Source: Trochalopteron elliotii (Eukaryota; Chordata; Aves; Passeriformes; Leiothrichidae). Taken from it: 64,000 nucleotides of DNA. Positions 1-9,870 of the stretch are shown here, in pieces. How positions within the stretch are numbered: position 1 is the stretch's first letter; every line of letters starts with the position of its first letter. Location of the stretch: the NCBI GenBank assembly GCA_024734555.1, contig JANPWX010000033.1:7463562-7527561 (forward strand), written 5' to 3'. The notes under the pieces are model-generated. The model made no database searches. It saw only the letters and a list, made by a program, of their open reading frames with translations, and was not told the DNA's origin. A program made the position numbers and the translations under genes.

Positions 1-1017
1 GCTGCCGCTGCCGCTGTGCTCACTGCTGCTGCAGACGCTGTTTTCATCTGTTTTATTGAGTAAACACTACCCCAGCTTGGAGCTGCATAACCAGACCTGC
101 TGAGCAGTAATGCCTTTGCTTTCTTCCTACAAATTTAACATAAAAGTGACCATCCTGCAGACAGGCACGCTCATCCTCTGCCACTGCCTTTCCCACGGGA
201 TGTGAGCCCCGTGCCTGAGCCCCAGGACAGGCACAGGGGACTGACACCCCCACGGACAGCCTGCACCTTGGCTGCTGGCATGGCTGAGCCCACAGCACCT
301 GCAAAACTTCAGGTGCTGGCTGGGGTTGCAGCAGACTGAAGACCATCCAGGGTCAGCAGTCCCACTGCAGCGCATTTTCCCAGGAAAAAATCCACGGAAG
401 TATTGCTGGTTCCCTGGCTGAAACCCAGCTCAGCCTGCAGTGTCTGGAGTATGAATATACTGTACATGTGAACTGCAGATTTGTTCCACATATTTTCCTC
501 GAAGACTGTATGTCTTTTCCTTTTTTTTAATAATGCCAGTCATAAATGTCACATGTTGGAGCCCAGATCTCATTATTGTGAGCAGAGAAATGTATGCCAG
601 GCAATAAATTCTTTTGTTGGAAATAACCCTGGTGACTTGAGAAATTTATGAATTTATTACTCTTTGTAGGAGCCTTTCCTCCTATGACTTAAGGAGAGAT
701 CTATCATCCTACAGGAGAGGTTGCTGGTTCTCTAGAAACCTTTGTACAGTTTTATGTCACATTCTCTGCCTTCCTGTCCTAAGGATTCATTCACATACAC
801 AGCTCATTATAAACAAGGCATTCTGAACCCTGGCATTGGCACAGCAGTGCTAGTGGTGCCTCCCACACTGGCACCACTCCCACAGGCCACGGCCTCGGTG
901 GGGAGAGTGTCACCAGTGTCACCAGTGCCCTGCCCCAGCACCCACAGCCACAGCCCGTGCTGGGCCCTGCAGAGTGGCAGCTGCCGGGGAGCAGCCCTGA
1001 CACCAAGCCCTGCCAGC
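1..1017. other. Non-coding stretch with a minus-strand polyadenylation hexamer
   Basis: No gene is recognised. The first 45 bases are rich in CTG/CCG triplets. The minus strand carries a canonical AATAAA (plus-strand TTTATT at 52-57), but no GT-rich downstream element is evident beyond it. The open frames over 53-375 have no recognisable domain. An AT-rich patch with several stop codons runs from about 500 to 680. The hexamer could mark the 3' end of a minus-strand transcript, but one AATAAA is expected often by chance. Confidence 0.4.
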
Positions 1018-1260
1018 CCAGCCCAGCCCAGGCCAGCCCAGCTCTCTGTGCCCTACCCAGCCCTGCCCTGTCCTGCCCTGCCCTGCCCTGCCCTGCCCTG
1101 CCCTGCCCTGCCCTGCCCTGCCCTGCCCTGCCCAGCCCAGCCCTGCCCTGCCCTGCCCTGCCAGCCAAGTCCAGCTGAACCCAGCCCAGCCGAGCCCAGC
1201 CCAGCACAGCACAGCACAGCTCAGCCCAGCTCTCTGTGCCCAGCCCTGCCCAGCCCTTCT
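1018..1260. repeat. CCCTG/CCCAG pentanucleotide array
   Basis: A low-complexity array of CCCTG units, nearly perfect from about 1066 to 1128 and 1140 to 1161, is flanked by degenerate CCCAG and CACAG units. It contains no stop codon over long stretches on either strand, which explains the overlapping 185-codon plus-strand and 160-codon minus-strand frames that consist of Pro-Ala-Leu-Cys or Gly-Arg-Ala-Gln repeats. It is best treated as a polymorphic micro/minisatellite, not a gene. Confidence 0.92.
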
Positions 1261-2925
1261 CAAGCCCTGGCATTCAATGCTCTGGCAGCTGCGTGGTGAA
1301 CTGCAGAGGGGTGAGATGGAGCTGCCAACTTGAGGAAGATGAGAGGAGTCAATGGCATCAGTTCAGCTCCAGACAGAGCACGAGGGACCCCACTGCCAGG
1401 TGAGGGACATCCAGAGCACAGGCACGGGTGTGCCATCACCTACTGACAGAGCTGCTGCAAACTTACACCTTGTTATCTCACTGGCAATTATATTTTCATA
1501 TAGGTCTGAAACACTTTGAATACAAACCTTTTCTGTGAGATTACAAATCTCTCAGGCACTTCTGCAATTTGGATGGCAGGGGGTCAATTATTTGGGCATG
1601 GGTTTGCATATAATGGTCTGCAACAGATTGTAAAGTTTCTCTGTTAGTGAAGCAATTATGAACACTGAATCCAAACTATGGCTGGAGGGTGTTGGAATGG
1701 GGCCATCTGGACATGGAGACACAGGCACAGCTGTGAGGAGACTCCCTTGGCCAAGTGCTGTAGGTACTGGGGTATGTGTATGGTCTCCACAGAGCCGGCT
1801 GGGGCAGAGAATATGTAGTGTAACAGTCCAATAACAAAAATAAATACAAATACTAATGTAAAAATAAGAAAGGGAAGTGTCAGGTTTTTGTTTTTGGGTT
1901 TTTTTTGCCAAGAAAGAAGTTCAAACTTCACTTCCATGTGATTACTGTTTATTCCAGAAGACCAGATCACTTCATTCATTTAACGATTCAAAACATGTTA
2001 TTTTCAAAAATCCTTAAAAGCTTTCATAAACAGACTCTCATCCAGCCAAAATCTAGCTGGCAAAGCTCCTGGGCGTGAGGATAGATTAATTTATCACTCC
2101 TCAGCAGTGAATATTAGAGTTTATTGTGTTGAAAAGGAGAACCAGTCAGGGTTTTGACCATCCAAAGTGGCAATCACTGCTGTTAAACACAGAACCCAGA
2201 GTGCCTGTCATGAAAGCCTCCAGAAACCACCTCCATAACCACACATTCCCAGCACCAGACTCTGTTCCTGAGATGACATTTGCACCGTTCCTGGGCTGTC
2301 TCCACAGCTAGTTTATCAGCTCCAGGCTCCTGTCCTGCTCCCCACCACCACCATGCCCAAGGTATCGTGTCGCCCGCTCTCCTCCAGTGGCACATGGACC
2401 CAGGAGCCCTGTGCTTCTCTGCAGCATTTCAGCACCTGTGCCCCCCCTGTGCCCCAGCCCAGCACAAGGGAAGCCTTGTCCCAGCTGGGCACAGCCACCT
2501 GCCCTGGCAAAGCTGCCTGTTCCACACCCAGCCACACACCTCAGAGCTACAGCCTTGGCTTCCTGCATTTTTCCATACCTTCATAAAAAATGGATGTCGA
2601 ATGAAAGTTTTTAAACAGCAAACAGAACTGAGATTTAGGGCTACAAATGTCAGATTTCACAACACTGTGCCCATAAAACTGAAAGTCACACCACCAGTAG
2701 CATGAACCAGGGGATGGGATCACAGATTTCCTAAAAGTAAATGAAAATGACATCTGAAGTTATTTTTCTCCTACTCTTAAAAATCAGCCTAACAGGAACA
2801 TCAAAATAATCCATGAGCCTGGTCATTCCTGTAACACATTGGCATAAATCAAGTACAAAACCATGGCTGAGTCGGGTAGAAAATCATCTTCCAGAGACAT
2901 CCAACTGAGCTCAGCAAAGGAGAAC
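1261..2925. other. Non-coding stretch, no gene seen
   Basis: Mixed-composition DNA. AT-rich segments lie near 1450-1560 and 1800-2010, and a GC-richer segment lies at 2310-2560. Overlapping short frames on both strands at 2280-2705 have no shared reading frame, domain or splice support. No transposon end is recognised. Confidence 0.4.
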
Positions 2926-3175
2926 AGGCTGACACAACATCTTTAAACATTTTTAATTACCCTGTCAAAGTGACAATTATGGAGCTAATTATTAGGAAGA
3001 CAATACCAGATATACTGAATAGCACATCAACAGTGTTTTTATGTAATTATGCAATTTAATGAATTGAAGGCTACAGTAATGGACTATATCTGGTTAATTA
3101 GGGACTCCCTTTCTGCTAATAATGCTATTTATTTTCAATTCACTATAGGGGTGTGTTTTTTTTCTGTAAAACCAA
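2926..3175. other. AT-rich block, candidate conserved non-coding element
   Basis: This block has many homeodomain-type TAAT/ATTA cores (for example 2953-2960, 2993-2998, 3043-3060 and 3095-3120) and low CpG, and it sits between GC-richer DNA. Vertebrate developmental enhancers often look like this, but so does ordinary AT-rich DNA. No alignment is available, so conservation is inferred from appearance only. Confidence 0.25.
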
Positions 3176-6100
3176 GTGCATTTCCACAGACAATGCAGGA
3201 TTTTTCAGAGCAGCTCATATTGCTCACCCCTTCTTGTATGGGTGGGACAGTTCTTCGTGGGGTGGACAATGAACTCCAGCTGTTACTCTCCCATTTCCAA
3301 CTTTGCCATGTTCCCTAGGGGTTAGTTACATCCCAGGGCTGGGCTCCTGGTGTTGGCACTCAGCCTGCCCAAAGCCACCCTCCTCCCTGCCCTTCTGGCC
3401 CAGTGCCCCACCCCAGCCCCAGCCCCAGGGCACTGGGACAGGAGCTCCTCAGTGGCACAGATGGGTTGGGGTCACTTGTCTCTGGACCCTCACAGGACAT
3501 GTGGGGCCTGTTGAGCCAATTCCCAGGAGGACCCAACCTGATCAGGCCCCACACCTCTGCCAGCCCCTGACCCTGCTCCTGAGCCACAGGGCAACATGTG
3601 CAGGCCTGGAGCTGGCTGGTGGTGCTGCTCCTCTAATATGATTCACTGGAAGGAGAAGAAATAATTTAAACATTTTCCCCACCAGATAAAATTTTGGAGA
3701 GTTTCAAGCCTCCTAATTTCTCATTGTTGAACAAAAATTCTCTGATAAATTATAAATTGTATTTAAAATGTACCCACAGAAGCCATTTTACTTCTCTTTT
3801 TCTCTTTCTGGAAATAATTAACCTGCCTAAATTTTTTAATCGCTTGAAGATATTTCCCAGTTGTTGTTACCTGATGGGGAGGAGCCCTGCCTGCCACAAA
3901 AACCCACCAGATTAGGGAGACTTGAGAGGGAGGAATGGATTATGGGAAGCCTCCTGGCCACACTCCACTGCTGGATCAGCTCCCACATCTCAAATTCCTG
4001 CAGCATTCCAGGGTGGCATCTGCCTCATCAGCCTGTCCCTGAGGAGAAGACATTCTATAGGACAAGTGTCAGGTTGTGTCCATGTGTCTTCCTCCTTTAT
4101 GGTCCATCTCATAAAGACAAAAAAGATCCATCTGGGACTGCAGCTCCTAAGGGACAGAAAACAGCTGAACCCCCCCCCCTTTGGCCCCTCAGTTCTGCAA
4201 AGAGAGCTGTCCAGCTGCACCCCATGCTGTCCCTCAGATGTGCAACAAAACCCACAGCTGGCACAGAACCCAAGTGGCATTTGGGCTGCAGAGAAGAGAC
4301 ACCTGTCAGGGCAGAGGGGCCCCAAATGGTAACACAGGCACAAGCTCAGTTGGATGCCCACCTTGGCTAAGTGAGCAATAGAAAGCAGCTCAGTTGAGGG
4401 GCTGCATAAAAAAGCTGCCAGTGAAGGGCATGCCTGGACCATTGTCTCTGCAGGGCACAGCAAGTTGCCAAGGTGGGTATGAACACGTGGGTGGTGAAGC
4501 TTCTGCTGGGTCAGATGGAGCCACTGTCACCACAGGTTCCTGCAGGCACTGCTTTATGTGCTCTCTGCCACCGAGGTACAGCTCAGGTCCTGGCCTTTCT
4601 CCCCTCCTTGGGGCAGAAGTGTGCCTGCCCAGGCTCCAGCTGCAATCCTGCCAGCAGCCCCCACACCCCCTGCCGGCCAAAAACACCCCTGCCCTGCTGC
4701 TTTGGTCTCTGCAGCTCATTTAACTGTTGTTATGGGAGGGGTTGACAGGTCCCAAAACATAGATAAAAATAGAGGTATTTCACTCCAGAAGCAGTGAGAA
4801 GTATCATAGTAATAGAACAGCTTTTTCAGGTTCTGATGCCAACTGGGTCCTTTCAAAGAAGGTGCCAGTATGTATTTGTGCCAGAAATACCAAGAACTTA
4901 AAGAAGATGTGATGGAGGAAGAGCCTGTGTTTGCATCAAGTGCTGGTGGAACTTGCAGGCTGTGCAAGAGCCAGGTGACACAGTCAGCTCTGCTCCCAGA
5001 GCCAGGGCCTGCCATGGCATGGAGGTGACCGGCAGTCTCTTCCTTCTGCAAAGAACTGCAATACCTGACAAATGAAAATTCACCTTTTCACATTTGCAGG
5101 TTACCAGCATTAAGGGCACAAATATTTGGCAGGTGACCCTTTGCAGAGTTTTACTGGCTTTGTCACCCAAATACACTAAAGGACTTCCCGTCTAAGAGGA
5201 AGCTGCCGTTAGGAAGAAATTCAATAATGTACTTGTAAATTAATAAAATCCTGGCAATTGTGAAAACATCCTGGGCTTTCGTTGGCCTGGAGATTTATTC
5301 AGTGCTGCTGGCTTCTCAGCTGAGGCAGAAAAGATCATAAACCTGCTAAGAGAAATGCCGCTGCAAATGTTCCAGGCTCAGCTATAACATTCCTCCTCCT
5401 GGCACAGCAGCCAAGGTGCCCCAAAAAGGCCAAGAGCTGAACTTGCAAACCCTGTCCCATCTGTCCTTGCCAGCGGCTGCTCTGGAGCACTAACACTGAC
5501 AAGAGCTGCAGTTGGAATTTGGTTTGGGGGGATCTTTCAAAGCTTCCTTCTTTCTAGGAGTATAGTAAGCCTTGAACTGTGTTATGTGGCCATTAAAATT
5601 CCACAAGGGAGTGCTGGGAGGGGGTTGTGTGTGTCTGGACTGTGCACAGTCCCTGCTGTCAGTCCAGGCTGAGGAAGAGCCTCTGCTGAGCTGCAATGGG
5701 AATGGTCAGGGATAAGCATTCCTCCTGCCCTGTTCAGGGCACAGCACCCAAGGCAGGGAGATCAGGCTGCCCTGGAGCTCATGGCAAGGGTGGCAGGAAA
5801 GGGACCAGTCGAGTGCTGCAAGGCACAGCGGCAGCAGGAGCAGCTGTCTGAAGTGATAGTCACGTTCCTGCTCCTGCCTGTTAAACAGGGTAGACACAGC
5901 TCCCCAGCCCTCGCTCTCCCAGCGATGCTCTGAGGCAGTGAAACATTTTGCTCCTGCTGTACAAGTCAAACACATTAACTCCAGCCCTCTGGGGAGTCTC
6001 TGAGCACTGTACCAAGCCCTGCCACTTCCCCAGGGTCAGCAGCTGATCCAGCCATCTTCCTGACTATCTGTCAAGGCAGGAGGATCCACCACATATTCCT

Positions 6101-7490
6101 TGGATTCATAAACACTCTGAGTGCCCGAGCCCAGGTGCAGGAGAGACATGCTCTCCATGAGTAGCATCATCACAGGACAGACCCAAGGACACAAGGGTGC
6201 TGATAGGAGCTCTGCCCTGCAGACTTGCAGCCCACATCCCAGTGGACAGTGAGAACCTGCTTGCATGGGATGCTTTGCCTGCATAAGTTCAGGAACAGGA
6301 CGACATCCAGGGTGTGGAAAGGGCTGAGCAGTGAGGACACCAGGGCCTCAGTCAGACTTCACCAAATATTTAATAGAGAAATGATCCAGAACCAGTCCTT
6401 CTGAGGCACAGCAGCACTTCATTTTCATCGGGGAATACTCAGCTAGCTGATTTTATGACTTTTTTATGTATATAAAATTTGTGAAATAATTTAGTGCTTG
6501 TGAAACCAAAGGAGAAATCACACTGGCATGGGCCATGGATATGGTGGAAAGACCAGCCAGCAACTTGGGTCATGAGCTAGCTCAGCAACATGTGCCATAC
6601 CACTGGTACCACACCAGGAAGTACCTGCCCTCCTATTCCAAGCACTCCAGATCAGACACTGGACACTTTCTGGAACTCAAGTACTCAGTACTTCAGGAGG
6701 AAAATCCCCACCAGCTCCAGTGCAATACTCATGAAAACAGAAGTTGGTTGCACCAGTCCTTGTGTGGTGTAAGTGATGCTGAGGAAGCTTCATGCAGCTC
6801 TGCTGGATGGAGATTCATATGGGTGGTCTCCAGAGTGGTTACCCAAAATGTCCCAAGAGGCAACAAAAGAGAAAGGTACAACTTGTTCAATCTACTTCCA
6901 CAATGGTGTGAGAAGAACTGAACTGCTCCTTCTCCTTCACCCCAGAGCACCTTCCCTGTTGTGGTGTCTGTTCTCTCAGCACCCGTCATTTCCAGGGGAA
7001 ACCAGTACTGGGGAGTCCTGGGAAGAATCTCCACCACTCCTTCCCACAGCATCATTCCTGCTTTCAGCCCTGTCCTCAGCCTCCTCTGTCTGGTTGCATT
7101 AATGCCAAACACTGCAACACTGTCCCGGCCTTTGGCAGTGTTTCACAGTCTGCAGAGCCAGCAGTGACCATGGTGACATCACACACACTCTCCTTTGCCT
7201 CAGTCCTGAGCCCCACTCCGGAGTACCCACCTGGTCTCGCTGCACCGAGGCTGCCCCATCCCACTGCTGCCTGCAGATCATGGGATGGGATCCTGCCCAC
7301 CCCAGCACAAGGATCGAGATTTTCCCAATGACCAGTCCACGGGGACTGCAGGGCAACGGGAGAGTTCTGTTTCCCGGCTTCCAAATGTTTTTGCAGAGCT
7401 CCATCTAGGGGGGATGATGCTGCACCAGGCTGCAGAGCAAGACAGGTACTAGTAAAAAACAATGGCTCCTTCCCCTGGCCTGAGGCCTCT
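3176..7490. other. Non-coding stretch, no gene seen
   Basis: GC-rich segments (3330-3620, 4150-4720, 5400-6020, 6900-7400) alternate with AT-rich ones (3640-3860, 6420-6510). Short frames overlap on both strands, the longest being 169 codons at 3861-4370. None shows a domain, signal peptide or intron-exon structure. A poly-C run lies at about 4171-4180. No mobile element was recognised. Confidence 0.4.
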
Positions 7491-7563
7491 CATCACACAC
7501 TATTGGTGCTAATTGCAAAGGAGGGAAACAGCCTATAAATTTTACTGTTATTTCTAATTTCAG

Positions 7564-7593
7564 TTGCAGCTGATTTCAAAGGAGCTGATGAAG
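7564..7593 (+). other. Candidate 30-base microexon
   Basis: A 30-base segment is preceded by a good 3' splice site (pyrimidine-rich tract at 7540-7560 ending TTTCAG at 7558-7563) and followed directly by a consensus 5' splice site GTAAGT (7594-7599). It is open in the first frame and reads LQLISKELMK, exactly ten codons, so inclusion would keep the frame. I do not recognise the peptide as part of a known protein. Segments bounded by consensus sites arise by chance a few times in 64 kb, so this is a candidate only. Confidence 0.2.
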
Positions 7594-7599
7594 GTAAGT

Positions 7600-8600
7600 G
7601 CACCTGTGCAGATCAGTGGTGCATCACAGACAGAGAGCCAGGGCCCTTAATTAAATGTTATTCTAGGACTAGCCCTCATTGGACAAGACTGAGTATTAAA
7701 GCATCAATTTTCTGAAGGAGACTGAGTGTAATCAGAGTCTCCTGCTATAGAAAAGCAAAACTAATCCCAGATCCTGACACCAACGTCCCTCAGAGAGTGG
7801 CAGAGGAAAGTAGCACAGCCCTGGAGGTGCCTAGCATTTCCAAGGACAGAGTGGTCTGCAGAGAGAGAAGCCCCTGGGAGGTCTCACAAGCCTGCTCTGC
7901 TTACAGCTGGCCCAGCACAGGGAGCTGGATCCCAGACCACCCTGAGCAGCAATAGCAGCACTGGGGCTGAAAACACATGGGCATCTCCCCAGCCCTACTG
8001 CATGCAGAGCTGATGGATGCTGTGCTGGGGCAAGTGTCACAGCTGTGACAGCAAACAGCAGGTTGGGTCAGTGACAATCCCCTCAGAGGGGATAGAACAG
8101 ATCTAGCCTCGTCCTCTATACATTTTTATTTTCAGGTGAATCATGGTGTCTCATTTTATGGCCTCAGCCCCCAGATGAAAGAACAGCGTTAAACTTCACA
8201 AATCCTCTAATATTGCTGTGCCTACAGTTAGAGGCCTCACATATGCAGATATTATTTCTCTGTTGCTCTGAGGTCTCTTTCTAATTTAATACTTTAACAA
8301 TATTGCAAAATTCATAACGTGAACTTCTCCAGAGGAAAACATCTTATCTCCCAGTAAAGGAGGGCTGTGACTGCAGTGGATTCTCTGCTGTTCCCCCCTG
8401 TCCCCATGTCTGGGTGGTGAGGTGATAGCCAGGATGGCAGAGCATTCCTCTGCATCCAGCTGGGCATTTGGTGCCCATGCCAGCCTCGATGGAGCTGCAG
8501 CAAGCACAGGGCAAAGGCTGTGTCTGTGTCTCTGTGGGTCCTTTCCATCCTCCAATGGGCTCCACGTCTGCCTGCCTGCCTGGAGCCCTGACAGGAGCAG
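7600..8600. other. Non-coding stretch, no gene seen
   Basis: Unremarkable mixed DNA. An AT-rich patch lies at 8120-8330, containing several AATATT/TAATTT words. GC-richer DNA with overlapping short frames on both strands follows at 8340-8600. Nothing recognisable is coded. Confidence 0.4.
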
Positions 8601-8606
8601 GAGGAG

Positions 8607-8640
8607 AGGGAGGGAGGGAGGGAGGGAGGGGGACAGAGGG
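8607..8640. repeat. GGGA tetranucleotide run
   Basis: About seven consecutive GGGA units end in GGGGGACAGAGGGG. The G-run spacing would allow a G-quadruplex on the plus strand. Short simple repeat. Confidence 0.85.
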
Positions 8641-8654
8641 GCTGGCAGCCAGAT

Positions 8655-8815
8655 CTGCCCTTTGCTGTTACTGTCAGATCAAATAGCTGCTAATTGACCA
8701 ATGTGTCTCCTTTTGCTGAGCTATTAGCCACGGCACCATGGCAGCTTCCTGACATTAATTATCTGTGAGTTAGCAGGGTCTGAAAGCATAAATAACGATT
8801 TGCCATGATGGCAGG
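8655..8815. other. Candidate conserved non-coding element
   Basis: A composition island with TAATTG, ATTAATTATC and CATAAATAACGATT words lies next to the GGGA run. The dense, non-repetitive mix of homeodomain- and GATA-like cores (ATTAATTATC includes a GATA complement) resembles developmental enhancers. Conservation cannot be tested here. Confidence 0.25.
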
Positions 8816-9479
8816 GTGAGCTCAGTGCTGCAGGCACTGATGTGGCCACTGTGCCCTGGTGTGGTGGGTGCCATAGCTGGGCCCATGGCCACCAAGGTGT
8901 CAAACACCACACACAACATCCAGTTCTTCCCAAAGGCACTCAGAGTTTGGTTGGACTACCATGGTCCAGGCATGCCCTGCTTCTTGGGCCACTTCATCAG
9001 TGACAACAGTACCAGAGACCTCAGCACCAGACAATGGCATCAACAGGACCCAGCACGTGGTGTGAGCTGCCCTGGCTGGGCTCTGCCATGGTTTGGAACA
9101 CAGTCTTACAGGCAAACGTGAAATGCAGCATGAGGGTCATTCCTCCAGCAGACCATCACCACAGAGAGGAACAGATCAAATACAGAAAACCTTGGCACTT
9201 ATTTCCTTTCCTGGCAACTCTAAGAAGTTCCCATTACCCCCCTTGGTTAGAGGGGCTCTGACTGTCCCCTCAGCAGCCACCTCTGAGACCAGCAGAGCTT
9301 AGCAGTCAGTAAAGGAGCTGCTGCAAAGCAAACAGGTTCCTGGCACTGCACTGGAGGAGCAAAGAGGCTCATAAACTTCCTTGCCTCATTGCAACACAGC
9401 TCTGCACAGACCCCCAGCCTGGCCCCACGCAGGGGCTGGGACACTTGTGACACTGCTGCCCTGAGGGAATGGAAGTGGC
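8816..9479. other. Non-coding stretch, no gene seen
   Basis: GC-moderate DNA with overlapping 70-100 codon frames on both strands and no common feature. No splice-bounded or repeat structure stands out. Confidence 0.4.
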
Positions 9480-9672
9480 CCCAGTCAGCACTTCCTATCC
9501 CGAGGTCTGGGGGGCAGACCAAGCCCCCACATCGGGAGCAGCACCTACAAGTCCTGACACCTACATCGGGGACCACTGGAGGACGGCGTTGGCCCGGGGT
9601 GATGAGGGACAGGACTCGGAGGGCAGAGCCCGCAGCTGGGAGGGGCCGGATCACCTCCCTCCCTCCCGGGGT
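9480..9672. other. CpG-enriched patch
   Basis: Roughly a dozen CpG dinucleotides lie in about 190 bases (for example around 9500, 9533, 9566, 9583-9597, 9615-9650 and 9667). The flanking kilobases contain few. It is below the usual CpG-island length. It ends immediately next to two splice-bounded minus-strand segments, so it may mark a transcript end or a regulatory element. Confidence 0.45.
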
Positions 9673-9679
9673 GACTTAC

Positions 9680-9870
9680 TTGGGGCTGTGTCATTATACC
9701 CTCTCAGAGTCATGTAAATGATGCGTGATACAAGGCTGCAATTAGGAAAGGATTCATTAATTGTTTTTCATCAGTTAATCCAAAGGCTGGGCCCCAAACT
9801 GCCATACTTACTGTAGACATTGTGCAGGAGCCAGGCAGAGGACTCCAGAAATGTGCCTAATGGAGAATTC
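9680..9870 (-). other. Candidate pair of small exons with a 76-base intron
   Basis: Read on the minus strand, segment A (9870 to 9812) follows an AG preceded by a weak tract and ends at GTAAGT (9811-9806). A 76-base interval then ends in a good acceptor (CTTTCCTAATTGCAG, complement of 9750-9736). Segment B (9735 to 9680) follows and ends at another GTAAGT (9679-9674). One frame stays open across both; its second part includes RIIYMTLRGYNDTAP. I do not recognise the protein. The 76-base intron would be unusually short. Ordinary AT-rich conserved DNA with chance splice words is the main alternative. Confidence 0.15.

Noticed and set aside
742..1299. 185-codon plus-strand frame and a 160-codon minus-strand frame
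   Set aside because: Both are produced by the stop-free CCCTG array; the translation is a simple Pro-Ala-Leu-Cys or Gly-Arg-Ala repeat.
3861..4370. 169-codon plus-strand frame
   Set aside because: Equally long frames exist in another plus frame and on the minus strand; no domain.
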